Shown here: positions 19,483 through 28,380 of the stretch, one piece after another
Layout: each line of letters begins with the position of its first letter
Position numbering within the stretch: the stretch's first letter is position 1
Assembly: GCA_963781785.1 (NCBI GenBank)
Contig: CAWAHD010000005.1
Span: 1,054,001 to 1,118,000, forward strand
Direction: 5' to 3'
Length of the DNA stretch: 64,000 bases
DNA from: CAWAHD01 sp963781785
GTDB lineage: Bacteria > Planctomycetota > Planctomycetia > Isosphaerales > Isosphaeraceae
Notes under the pieces: generated by a model
Told to the model about the DNA's origin: nothing
Database searches by the model: none
The model's input: only the letters and a program-made list of their open reading frames with translations
Position numbers and translations under genes: made by a program

Positions 19483-22064
19483 ATGCCCTCGACAATCAAC
19501 GGGATTGGCACGGCGTACATCGGGAGGAAAAACCTGTCGGTGCGAACCGGCGCCTGTGAGTTTTGCCGCCGCGTGGTGAACCTGTCTTCGTACGACACAC
19601 GGTTATGGTTCGTCTTCGTCTTCGTACCCGTCATTCCGCTCGGGCGAAAGCGAATCTTCGACCAGTGCCCGTCCTGCACGAAGCACAGGGCGATGAGCGC
19701 GCGGGCGTACGCAGACCTGCGGCAGCGGCGAATCTCCGAGGTCATGGATCGCTTCGCGGCGGAGCCGTCGCCGCAGTCGGCGCTGGCGGCCCATGCCACG
19801 ATTCTGGCGTTTCGCGACCACGAACGAGCCGCGCAGCTCCGGAACGACGCCGTCGCCCGGTTTCCCAAAGACGTGGGCATGCTGACCGGCATGGCCTCGC
19901 ACCTCGAGGAAGTTTCCACGCCCGTCGAAGCAGGCAAGCTGTACGAGGTTGCCCTCGCGGTCCAGGGAGACCTGCCTGTCGCCCGCGCAGGAGTTCGCGC
20001 TCGAAGCGGATCTCGGAAGGACGCCTGGACGAGGCGCGGTCGCTGCTCGAATTCCTGGAGCTGCCCGGGGCCAGTCGCGAGCATTCGATTCAGCCCTTGT
20101 ACCTGCTGGCAATGGAATACCAGAAGCAAGGCCGTCACGCCGAAGCCCTGGAGCTTGCCGGGCATCTGCTCCGCGAAAACCCGGCGCTGGGCCAGCAAAG
20201 CTTCTTTCGGGCCTTCGTCGGCAAGTCCGAGAAGGTTTGGCGCGGTAGTGGATCGATCCTGCCGCCGCGGAAACGGTCTCTGTGGACCCTCTTTCAAGGC
20301 GGCGGCGGCAATCGCCCCGCTTCCTGGCAACGCACCGCACTGTTCTGGGTCGGCGGAATTGCCCTCGTGCTCGGCGGTCTGGCGACCTTCAACGAATACA
20401 TCCGCCGTCATCGTACGCTCTTCGTCGTCAACGCCTGCGGCAATCCCGTGATCGTCCGGGTCGACAATGGTTCTGCCCAGACCGTCACCGACCTTGGGCG
20501 CTTGACCGTGACCGAGGGACGGCACCACCTCACGATGAGCGGGCCGGTCACGGACACTCAAGACATCGACGTCCAGGCCGGGTACTTTGAGCGATTCATC
20601 AAGAACCCGGTCTGGGTGGTGAACCCGGGCAGCGAGGCGGTCCTCGAAGAGGAGACGTTGTACTACGCCGAGCATCCGCGTCCGTCACAAAGCCGGCTGA
20701 TCGTCGGACAGGCGTTCCTGACGCGCCCCCACATCAACTACCTGTTCGAGCCCAGTCCGGACAAGGTCGAGGTGAAGGGAAAGAATGCCGAAGTGGTGAA
20801 GACCTCGATCAAATGGTGGCACGGCGACGATACGCGAGCGTTTGAGACCGCGCTCGACGAGAACCGGTCGGCCGCACTGGCGTTCGCGGAGAGTCGCCTG
20901 CGACGTCATCCGGACAACGCGGCTCTTCTGAAAGCGTACCTGAATGATTCCGGTGAACCCGAATTGCCGCGGATCAAGACGCTCCTCAAATCCGAGCTGG
21001 CTCGACGGCCGGTGGTTGTCCCATGGCATCGGGCCTATCAATCCTTGAGCGAATTCGATCCCCGAAACGACACCCTGGCGGTTTACGACGGCTTCTTGAA
21101 AGCGGAGCCGTCGAGCGGTGCGCTCATGTATCTCCGCGGCCGGATCGAGCCCGATTGGGAACAGCAAGGCCGGCTGTACCGGCAAGCCACGGTCGCCGAT
21201 CCGCGGCTGCCCTGGCCGTGGATGGCCCTGGGAAAGCGGGAGATCGCGGCCGCGAACTGGGATGAAAGCCTCCGGGACCTCAAGAAGGCCAGCGATCTGA
21301 AAATCGACGAGGATGACATCCGCGACGAGCTGGTGGCTGCCCGGATCGCGACCGGCCAGGCCAAAGCCATGGTAACAGAGTATCGGAAGACCGTGGCGTC
21401 CCGGCCATTCGACTTCACGGCCGTCGTGTTCCTGTGCGAATCGCTGGCAGCCTCAGGCGCGCCCGACGCGATCGTTCCGGAGCTGAACAACTGGGAGAAG
21501 CTGGTGCGCAATTCGGTTCCACCCAACGTGCTCGTTCAGTTCCGGGCAATCGGCCTCTATTGCGCCGGCAAGCTCGCGGAGTGTGAGGATCACTGTCGCC
21601 GCAACCCTGCGCTCCAATCCAGCGTGTATCGAGCCCAGACGCTCCTGGCTTTGAAGCGCTCCCGCGAAGTCGTCTCGGACAAGTCGTTCGACAAATTACT
21701 GGACCACCCCTGGACCGCCTTGGCCGTCAGCCTGGGCCTGAGCCTCGACGGCCAGCGCGAGGAAGCATCGCGCTTTCGCGAACGGGCGATCGAGAGGATG
21801 AAATCCTCGTTCCTGCCGATGCGTCAAGTCGCGACGGTTCTGGGTGCCGCCAAGCCCGCGACAGACAGCGACCTCTTGCGAATCATCCTCGACCCGGAGA
21901 TGAAGGCGCTCGTGTTCGCGGTTCTCGCGGAGCGGTTTCCCGCCAAGCGAGCGGATTACCTGGCCTCGGCAGCGCAGTTCAATGTCCGGCGCAAGATTCC
22001 GTACCAAGTGGTGCGCCGTGCGATCTCTGGTCCGAAATCAGAATCCCAAAAGCCGAAAGCCTGA
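19483..22064 (+). CDS. Zinc-ribbon, TPR-like membrane protein (frameshifted near 20.0 kb)
   Basis: Two frames form one protein of about 860 residues. The first (from 19483) starts with a zinc ribbon, cysteines 25, 28, 62 and 65 (CEFC and CPSC), flanking a hydrophobic FVFVFVPVIPLG stretch. It then enters helical repeats (AHATILAFRDHERAAQLRND). After about 19990-20040 the frame changes, and the sequence resumes as EGRLDEARSLLEFLELPG, with a membrane helix near FWVGGIALVLGGL, a beta-rich domain, and more helical TPR-like repeats. The exact break is ambiguous and may involve two compensating shifts. The function is unknown; the architecture suggests an envelope scaffold. Confidence 0.65.
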
Positions 22065-22116
22065 AGAGGCCGTCGGCCCCGCGGCAACACACCAGCGGCG
22101 GACAGTCTTTCTGGCA

Positions 22117-22268
22117 CCCTCTCCTTGGGGAGAGGGCTGGGGTGAAGGGCGAGCCCCACCCTGAGCCTTCTCAAGTTGAAGCACCGATGCGCATCGTCGC
22201 TCCGCTTGGTCGTCCGCACCCTCACCCCACCCCTCTCCCAGTGGGAGAGGGAGCCAGTATCTGGCGGC
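22117..22268. repeat. Dispersed palindromic repeat, copy A
   Basis: A roughly 150-base unit beginning CCCTCTCCTTGGGGAGAGGG, which is a perfect stem, and ending GCCAGTATCTGGCGG. The middle carries GAGCCTTCTCAAGTTGAAG and CTCCGCTTGGTCGTCCG. The same unit recurs at about 38.06-38.21 kb with high identity. The rest of the 22065-22445 gap holds no recognisable gene. Confidence 0.78.
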
Positions 22269-22445
22269 GCCACGGCTCTGACGCTGGCCCCGGTCGCTTG
22301 CGGCGAGTCATTCGAGGCGAGCGCCGGTGTTGTTGCAATCGACCCCTCACCCCGGCCTTCCGCGGAGAGTCGCAGTGGTTGGTGACGAAAACCGCTCCTC
22401 GACGGGCGGGGAGACGGGCCGCGCGCTTTCCCCGCTCCCCATTTC

Positions 22446-22724
22446 CTATTCCCGGCTTCCGTGGGGTTTCACCCGGTCTGGCTCGGCCGGACACTCCCGC
22501 AGCTTGAGATCGTTGCTGGCGTCCCAGATCCGGCGTGCCAGCGCAACGTGATAGCCGTCGCGCACCGACTCTCGAGCCGCCATCAGGATCGATGCCAGGG
22601 AGGATGACGACATCTCGCCGTCGTTGAGCAAGGTGTCGATCCAGGAGTCGATCTGGTCCAGGATCTTGCTGGATCCCACTTGCGGCGGCTTGTTCGGCCG
22701 GGTGCGGTCACGCAGTGAGAACAT
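22446..22724 (-). CDS. Hypothetical protein
   Basis: A 92-residue, charged, probably soluble protein that I do not recognise. It is helix-rich (ILDQIDSWIDTLLNDGE and ASILMAARESVRDGYHV), with no membrane segment or catalytic motif. A GGAG sequence lies about ten bases upstream of the ATG. The C-terminal end borders the dispersed repeat region. It may be real, but it has no supporting context. Confidence 0.4.
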   Translation of the reverse strand: MFSLRDRTRPNKPPQVGSSKILDQIDSWIDTLLNDGEMSSSSLASILMAARESVRDGYHVALARRIWDASNDLKLRECPAEPDRVKPHGSRE

Positions 22725-23089
22725 TTTGCTGCCACTCCATTCTTATGCAATTCGGAGAGATTTATGTCATACTCACCCTCGACCAGCCAAATGTCAAGGA
22801 ACCCAGGCCATCGATCCGGCCGAGCACCGTGCATTGGTGGCTTTCATCAACATCGGGCTCGATGGCCGTCTCCTTCCGACGTCATTCAGGGTCAACGGTT
22901 CGATTAAAAAACGCTTGGACCAGCCTGGGAAGGCGCGTTATTGTGATGCGGGGCTGCCATCTCTCGAAGTGCGAAGGTCCGGTCGGGCGGAAACGGCCGC
23001 TGCGATCGGAACGGCTGAATTGCCATTCCAAAAGTCAAGTCTCGCAACGCAAGGGGCGCAAGCGATGTAGCGCAAAGGGGGGTACGACG
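22725..23089. other. Intergenic region, no gene seen
   Basis: About 365 bases between divergent genes. A long plus-strand open frame crosses it, but that frame lacks plausible coding features before the DUF4177 gene start. It should hold promoters for both neighbours; I cannot name boxes with confidence. Confidence 0.4.
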
Positions 23090-23599
23090 ATGCCTTCAGT
23101 GACGTGTCCGACGTGTGGTGAACGCGGCAAGATCGCTCCGACCTTGGTCGGCGCCCGGATCAAGTGCCGGAAGTGCGGGGTGAGCTTCACGGTTGCCGCG
23201 CCGGCTGCCAAGGCTTCGACGACGAGCGTGACGGAACGGACGCCGATCCGCGACCGGACCGACGGAATCGAGGTGGAAGGGCTCGATGACTCGGCATGGT
23301 CCTTATCCACCGAGACGGCGGGCGGCTTGACGGCCGTGCCGACCCCCGATCCGGAGCAACGCTCCGAGACCTCGCCGGCTTTCGTCGCCGCAGAGCCGTC
23401 GCCAGTCGCGGCGCGGGAGTACAAGCTGCTCACCCCGAAAGACAAGTACTTCGACGGAAAATTCGAATTCGGCCGACTGGAAGACGCCATCAATCATTAC
23501 GGCCGCCAGGGCTGGATCGTGAAGTCAATGGCGACGCCGCACGTGAAGGGATTCAGCGGCGCACTCGAAGAAGTCATCGTCGTCCTTCTCGAGCGGTGA
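23090..23599 (+). CDS. Zinc-ribbon (MJ0042-type) and DUF4177 domain protein
   Basis: A 169-residue cytoplasmic protein. Residues 1-40 form an MJ0042-like zinc ribbon (CPTCGERGKIAP and IKCRKCGVSF). A low-complexity, acidic and Thr/Ser/Pro-rich linker covers about 45-105. The C-terminal 60 residues match DUF4177, with YKLLTPKDKYFDG, the RQGWIVKSMATP core and the hydrophobic VIVVLLER end. The ATG at 23090 follows an A/G-rich ribosome binding site (AAGGGGGG). The function is unknown; planctomycetes often fuse this ribbon to unrelated domains. Confidence 0.75.
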   Translation: MPSVTCPTCGERGKIAPTLVGARIKCRKCGVSFTVAAPAAKASTTSVTERTPIRDRTDGIEVEGLDDSAWSLSTETAGGLTAVPTPDPEQRSETSPAFVAAEPSPVAAREYKLLTPKDKYFDGKFEFGRLEDAINHYGRQGWIVKSMATPHVKGFSGALEEVIVVLLER

Positions 23600-23768
23600 A
23601 TGGTCAGAGAGCGCGAGGATCTTGCCGGACGAATCGGGCGCGGGGGATGATTGGTCCCTCGTCTCATGGTAGAGTCGTATCGGCACTCAAATAATTCCTG
23701 ACGGCGCGAGGGCGCGGCCGTCCTGTTCGAACGAACCCAACCGACTTCCGCGTGGATCCGGATCCACT

Positions 23769-25303
23769 ATGCTTTCGAAGCTCGCCTCGTATACCCTCGT
23801 GGGCATCGACGCAACGCCTGTTGAAGTCGAGGTTGACGTTTCCTTTTCGTCGCAGCCCAAGACGGTCCTCGTCGGTCTGGCCGAGACGTCGGTCAAGGAG
23901 AGCACGCACCGGGTCGAGCGCGCAATCGTGAATTCCGGTTACCGCAGGCCGATCGACCGCGTGGTCATCAACCTGGCCCCGGCCGACCTCAAGAAGGACG
24001 CCGGCGGGTTCGACCTGCCGATCGCGCTGGGACTGCTCCTGGGGAGCGGGCAGGTTTCCTTCGACCGGCCGGGGTCGTTCGCGGTCGTGGGCGAGCTGGC
24101 CTTGACCGGCGAGACACGGCCGATCAAGGGGATCCTGGCGATGGCCCTCCAGGCCGCCGCCGAGAACCGCGCCGGCATCCTGGTTCCCAGCGCCAACGCC
24201 CAGGAAGCCGCCGTGGTCGAAGGTCTGAACGTCTATCCGATCGGCAGCCTCGCCGAGGCGGTCGGCTTTCTCTCGGGCCAGGTTGAGATGGACCCGGAGT
24301 CGGTGGATCTGGACGAGGTCTTCCGGCAGCTCTCGCACACGGAGGAGGATTTCGTCGACGTCAAGGGTCAAGACTATGCCAAGCGGGCTCTCTTGATCGC
24401 GGCGGCCGGCGGGCACAATGTCCTGATGATCGGCCCACCGGGCACGGGCAAGACACTCCTGGCCAAGCGCCTGCCCACGATTCTGCCCCCCTTGACCCCT
24501 GCGGAGAGCCTGGAGACGACCCGCATCTACAGCGCGATGGGGCTCCTCAAACCAGGCCAGGCGCTGATGGCGGTCCGACCGTTCCGGCCGCCTCATCATT
24601 CGGTGAGCGATGCCGGATTGGTCGGCGGCGGGACGACGCCGCAGCCCGGAGAAATCAGCCTGGCCCATAAGGGAGTCTTGTTTCTCGACGAGATGCCGGA
24701 GTTCAACCGGAAGACCCTGGAAGTCCTGCGGCAGCCGCTGGAAGAGGGCCACGTCACGATCAGCCGCGCGCTTCGGAGCACGAAGTTCCCGGCCGAGTTC
24801 ATCCTCGTGGCGGCGATGAACCCGTGCCCGTGCGGGTATCGCTCCGACCCGCGCGCGCCTGTAGCTGCACGGCGCCGCAGGTCGAGAAATACCTGAGCAA
24901 GATCTCGGGCCCGCTGCTGGACCGGATCGACCTGCATGTCGAGGTGCCGGCTGTTCCGTTCACCCAGCTCGCCGAGATGCCGCCCGGTCCGACCTCGGCC
25001 GATCTGCGGGCGCAGGTGCTGGAAGCGCGGGCTCGCCAGGCCAAGCGGTTCGGGCCCAAGGGCCCGCAGGTGAACGGCCGGATGACCCCGCGGCAGGTCC
25101 GAAAATTCTGCACGCTCAAGCCCGAGTCGATGTCGCTCCTCAAGGCCGCGATGGAAGACCTGGGGCTCTCGGCGCGCGCTCATGACAAAGTCTTGCGGGT
25201 GGCCCGGACGATCGCCGACCTGGAAGGAGCCGAGGAGATCAAGCCGGCCCACATTGCCGAGGCGGTCGGATACCGGTCGCTCGATCGCAGTGTGTGGGCA
25301 TGA
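23769..25303 (+). CDS. comM: YifB/ComM family Mg-chelatase-like AAA+ ATPase (frameshifted)
   Basis: About 511 residues in two frames. The N-terminal domain starts MLSKLASYTLVGIDA and carries the ChlI-like fold. The AAA+ core has the Walker A loop GPPGTGKT at about 222-229, Walker B VLFLDEMPEF and the MNPCPCGY motif. The frame breaks near 24855, inside a GCGCGCGC run, and continues with ACSCTAPQVEKYLSKISGPL and LDRIDLHVEV, as in all family members. Restoring one base makes a full-length protein. ComM is a helicase that aids branch migration during natural transformation. The last 50 bases of the gene are duplicated at 27.1 kb. Confidence 0.9.
25252..25301 (+). repeat. comM 3'-end, direct repeat copy 1
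   Basis: The last 50 coding bases of comM before its stop codon (encoding AEAVGYRSLDRSVWA) match 27131-27180 at 47 of 50 positions. See the copy 2 entry for the nature of the differences. Confidence 0.85.
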
Positions 25304-25325
25304 ACGCCCGACTGATTTCGGGCGT
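25304..25325 (+). terminator. Stem-loop directly after comM stop
   Basis: ACGCCCGA at 25304-25311 and TCGGGCGT at 25318-25325 form a perfect eight-base GC-rich stem with a six-base loop, immediately after the comM stop codon. There is no T-run, so termination would be weak or factor-dependent. The duplicated comM end at 27.18 kb lacks this hairpin. Confidence 0.45.
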
Positions 25326-25380
25326 CGCCGGTCGCCGGCTCAATGATGCCGAGCGGCCAAGGTCCAACTGAGAGGCACCG

Positions 25381-25728
25381 TCAGTAATAACGTCCCTTGT
25401 CAGTCCAGGACGACCGGAAGCAGACGAAACCGTCGTTCTCTGCCTTCAGCAAGACGACGAACTGGCCGTCGATGCCGCGGAAGAAAAGTGTGCGGTATGT
25501 CCCCGGTGGCTTCGGCCCGATCTGCTGGGCATCGGAATCTCGGACATCACCTTCGACTACCTTGGCGGGATGACCGAGCCGGGATTCGATGTCAGCCTGG
25601 CTCCATCCGATCATCCCGCCGGACCCCTCCCAGGGAGCGACATGCGTGTACCGAACGTAGAAAGCGAGGATCAGGGCGATACCGAGCACGAGGCCAAGCA
25701 GGGTCTTCAGGCCGAATTGATAGCGCAC
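25381..25728 (-). CDS. Small membrane-anchored hypothetical protein
   Basis: 115 residues with an N-terminal membrane helix (TLLGLVLGIALILAFYV), preceded by the planctomycete-typical RYQFGLKTLL, and a soluble outer domain with WSQADIESRLGHPAKVVEG. I chose the GTG at 25728 because GGAGG lies about seven bases upstream; the longer frame would overlap the PadR promoter. It is divergent from the PadR gene. The function is unknown, and the domain resembles small lipoprotein SmpA-like folds only vaguely. Confidence 0.6.
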   Translation of the reverse strand: MRYQFGLKTLLGLVLGIALILAFYVRYTHVAPWEGSGGMIGWSQADIESRLGHPAKVVEGDVRDSDAQQIGPKPPGTYRTLFFRGIDGQFVVLLKAENDGFVCFRSSWTDKGRYY

Positions 25729-25861
25729 AGGCAGCCTCCGTCTGTTAGTCCATACCCGGTATTCGCCCCACGAAGGCCAATATTTGCGATGCGATGAACG
25801 GGTATTTACCCTGTTGGGTTTTTTACCAGAATCCTTGCCGACGTCCTTCCCCGCAACCCAC

Positions 25862-25897
25862 TTGACACCACTACTCAGTCTGTCTAAGTATTGAGTA
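25862..25897 (+). promoter_or_regulatory. PadR operon promoter and candidate operator
   Basis: TTGACA at 25862-25867 is followed after 17 bases by TAAGTA at 25885-25890. TACTCA at 25872-25877 and TGAGTA at 25892-25897 are inverted arms spanning the -10 box. Only about six bases separate the -10 box from the ATG at 25897, so the transcript would be leaderless. This fits PadR autorepression. Confidence 0.55.
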
Positions 25898-26241
25898 TGA
25901 AACCCATCGGCGGAGACCAACTGCGGGGGCATCTCGAGAGCCTGGTTCTGGCCGTGCTTGAGGACGACCCGGCGCATGGCTGGGACATCTGCCGCAGGCT
26001 CGATGCCACAAGCGCCGGAGCCCTGGCGCTCAAGGAGGGCTCGGTTTATCCGGCGCTTTACCGTCTGGAGCGCCGGGGGCTCGTCACCGGCCGGTGGGTC
26101 AATGAGCCGGCTCAGCGACGCGGGCCCCGGCGGCGGGTCTACCGCCTGTCGCCCAAGGGACGGCGGGCGCTGGTCACGGCCCGGGGCCAGTGGCGGCGGT
26201 TTGCCGCGATCGTCACCACCATCTTGGGAGCGCCGGCATGA
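25897..26241 (+). CDS. PadR family transcriptional regulator
   Basis: A 114-residue winged-helix regulator with HGWDICRRLDATSAGALALK, then EGSVYPALYRLERRGLVTG and the wing RRVYRLSPKGRRALV. It is distinct from the PadR at 9.4-9.8 kb. The ATG at 25897 is used rather than a TTG two codons upstream, because the promoter leaves almost no leader. Its stop overlaps the start of the next gene (ATGA), so the two are translationally coupled. Confidence 0.88.
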   Translation: MKPIGGDQLRGHLESLVLAVLEDDPAHGWDICRRLDATSAGALALKEGSVYPALYRLERRGLVTGRWVNEPAQRRGPRRRVYRLSPKGRRALVTARGQWRRFAAIVTTILGAPA

Positions 26242-27004
26242 TTAACCTACGCAAAGACGTCGAGCGCGTGGTTCGCCCCATTCGGGCCAGCACCTGGAGG
26301 AAAAACCAGATGCGCGAAGAGCTGCTCGCCCATCTCGAGGGGCTCTTGGCCGAGGAGAAGGCCCGGCGTGGCGACGACGTCGACGCTGTCCGCCGCGCGC
26401 GGGCGCGATTTGGCGAGCCCGGCCAACTCACCACCGAGCTTCAGGCCTCGGTCCCCCGCTGGGAGCGATGGGCGTTTGTGCCGGTGCCCGTGCTGCAAAG
26501 ATTCCGCCGCCGCCCGGGGGAGACGCTGGGCGCCTACCAGCGACGCGCCATTGTGCGGATGACGTGCGGTGCCTTGGTGTGGTGTGGGTTTGCCGTGGGC
26601 TGCGCCTGGTCGGCCCGCGACAAATCGACCTGACCGGGTTCGCCCTGAGTCAGGTTCTCGTCTGCACCCTGCTGCTTGGACTCTGGCTCCTGGCCGAGGC
26701 GATTCGCCGGAGCCTGATGCGGCTTGAATCGGCGGACCCCGGCGCTCGCCGCACGGCATGGCGGGCCGTGGCATTCGAGGCACTGGCCGCCGCTTTGCTC
26801 ACGGCCAGCACCGCCGCCGGGGTGCTGCTGTTGATGGATCGGTCGGCCCACGTGCCGCTGATCCCGCCCCGCATTTTTTGGGGCGTGACGCTCGTGAGCG
26901 CACCAGTCATGCTGCCGGTACTGGCCGCGGTGGTCTGGTCAAACATTGCCCAGGTTCGCCAGTTCGACCAGTGGGACGGCCTCGATCTGTCGCTCGATGC
27001 GTGA
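26238..27004 (+). CDS. HAAS-type membrane protein, PadR partner (frameshifted)
   Basis: The first frame (26238 to about 26615) has a HAAS-like helical domain (RKNQMREELLAHLEGLLAEE and ARARFGEPGQLTTELQ), followed by the first membrane helix. The second frame (to 27004) adds three or four hydrophobic segments, including VLVCTLLLGLWLLAEAI and PVMLPVLAAVVWSNIAQ. The break near 26615 can be closed by one base, giving about 255 residues. ATGA overlap with PadR shows an operon. The pair parallels the PadR/HAAS operon at 8.5-9.8 kb. Confidence 0.65.
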
Positions 27005-27130
27005 TTCGGCACGCGATGTGGAAACGCACCAGACTCTTGGCCCGGCTCGACGGCTTGAGGCTGGCCAACGGAACGACGGAATCACGATGATGACCACCAC
27101 GCCGCAACCGCTCGCTTTGGATCTAGCCCG

Positions 27131-27182
27131 CATCGCCGAGGCGGTGGGATACCGGTCGCTCGATCGCAGCGTGTGGGCATAG
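27131..27182 (+). pseudogene. comM 3'-end fragment, direct repeat copy 2
   Basis: This repeats the comM C terminus (AEAVGYRSLDRSVWA and stop). Of the 50 bases, only three differ from comM, and all are synonymous third-position changes (ATT/ATC, GTC/GTG, AGT/AGC); the stop is TAG instead of TGA. Upstream sequence is unrelated to comM. The pattern looks like a comM end from a relative that arrived with an inserted segment, not a fresh local copy. Confidence 0.75.
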
Positions 27183-27207
27183 AATTTCCAATGGAAACCA
27201 CGCCGAT

Positions 27208-27585
27208 TTACTCGATGACCTCTTGGTCGAGTAAAATCTCGACGTATTTATAGTGGATCTTGGTTGATTTACTGACTCCCGCCCGGATACGCCACAGAAC
27301 TGCTTCCGAGACCGAAGGCTGCATACTCAAGTGACCGCCGCCAATCGATGTCTTCAAGGTTTCCAGCGTCGTCATTCTGGCTTCGTTGTAAGCAATGCAA
27401 GTCTTGTGGCTAATATTCGGGTGGTCGCCAACATCCAGCAGACACATGTCTTCCTTGTAGTCTTCGTAGGTGGTCATGCTGACCAATACCACCCGCAACG
27501 GATCTCTGTCAGGGTCTGAGATCACGACCCAGAGATGGGTATCGACACCACGGTCACGAATATAAAACGTGCTGCCGGCCTTCAT
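27208..27585 (-). CDS. Putative toxin of a Panacea-type toxin-antitoxin pair
   Basis: A 125-residue protein starting with a beta-rich segment (STFYIRDRGVDTHLWVVISD, then VVLVSMTTYED) that recalls the SH3-like barrel of MazF/PemK-type RNases, followed by a C-terminal helical part. I do not recognise an exact family. It overlaps the Panacea/DUF4065 gene by four bases (ATGA) and is second in the operon, the usual place for a Panacea-linked toxin. It lacks obvious catalytic residues that I can name, so the toxin role is inferred from context. Confidence 0.6.
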   Translation of the reverse strand: MKAGSTFYIRDRGVDTHLWVVISDPDRDPLRVVLVSMTTYEDYKEDMCLLDVGDHPNISHKTCIAYNEARMTTLETLKTSIGGGHLSMQPSVSEAVLWRIRAGVSKSTKIHYKYVEILLDQEVIE

Positions 27586-28130
27586 GGCTCAGGACCGAAG
27601 ACATCCTCGAAGACTTGCCGCGCTGCCTCGTCGCGGTCGACGACTGCGATCATATCCGGCTTGTTTTGGGCCTGCAGCATTTCCTGCCAGGCGATCGGGC
27701 TCGCAGAGCCATTGAAGTTGTCCCTCCACTCCTTGAACTCGTGCGTCAGCTCGGAAAGTTCCCAGTCGTCGGTGTTGCGGTACCTCTCGGTGACCTCAGT
27801 GAGCTTCTCCACGATGCCCTTTGACAGCTCGCCGCGGCCGGGATCCGCCACGAGTTCAACCGCGTAACCCTCGGTGTGGATGAAATCGTCCCACTCGCCC
27901 GATTTCGACCCGTTGCCTTTGATCAGGTCGTAGACGGTCGAAAGTACTGGGCCTTGTTTCATTGCGCACGCCCGGTCTCCGGTGATCGACTCGCCTGTCT
28001 CCGCAAGCCACTCCCGGTCGGCGATATAGAGTAGCTTCAGCAATCGGAGGTAGCTCATTTTCTTGCGGTCAAGCCGGAGCAAGTAAGCGCTTGCCTGCAA
28101 TGTTTGCTCGAATTTGAAGCGGAATTGCAT
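27582..28130 (-). CDS. Panacea (DUF4065, SocA-like) antitoxin
   Basis: A 182-residue protein. Residues about 10-75 (LQASAYLLRLDRKKMSYLRL, LLKLLYIADREWLAE, MKQGPVLSTVYDLIKG) match the Panacea/DUF4065 domain, known as the antitoxin of many unrelated toxins and related to SocA. The rest is charged and helical. It has a GAAGGAGA ribosome binding site and is followed by a four-base overlap with the putative toxin. The antitoxin-first order and the promoter with an inverted repeat fit an autoregulated toxin-antitoxin operon. Confidence 0.85.
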   Translation of the reverse strand: MQFRFKFEQTLQASAYLLRLDRKKMSYLRLLKLLYIADREWLAETGESITGDRACAMKQGPVLSTVYDLIKGNGSKSGEWDDFIHTEGYAVELVADPGRGELSKGIVEKLTEVTERYRNTDDWELSELTHEFKEWRDNFNGSASPIAWQEMLQAQNKPDMIAVVDRDEAARQVFEDVFGPEP

Positions 28131-28146
28131 CGGTTCTCCTTCGACT

Positions 28147-28188
28147 GTGTAGTGATCAATGATACACTTTCAGCCGTTCTTGGGTCAA
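28147..28188 (-). promoter_or_regulatory. Toxin-antitoxin operon promoter and candidate operator
   Basis: On the minus strand TTGACC (28183-28188) and TATCAT (28159-28164) are separated by 18 bases. GTGTA at 28147-28151 and TACAC at 28163-28167 form inverted arms that overlap the -10 box, as expected for an autoregulating antitoxin. Confidence 0.55.
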
Positions 28189-28380
28189 TACGACGAGCCC
28201 TCCGAGGCGGACGCCGGCCGATCAGGCGACCCTACGCGCTAGATCGGGCCGTGAACGAAATGGACGAGGCGCGCGAGGAAGTCCGCGAGCGGCTTGGGGA
28301 ACTGGACTGGGCGGCGGAACTGACAAAGCGCGACGAATGAGACTTGTGCTCGGGCGCTCGGTGGCAATCCGCCGGCCGAG

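Noticed and set aside
27087..27182. Small plus-strand gene ending in the comM-like C terminus
   Set aside because: Only 31 codons, and its last half is the duplicated comM end; better treated as a fragment of comM.
28104..28340. Possible 78-residue plus-strand protein upstream of the toxin-antitoxin pair
   Set aside because: It crosses the toxin-antitoxin promoter and the start of the antitoxin gene, has no domain, and lacks a good start.
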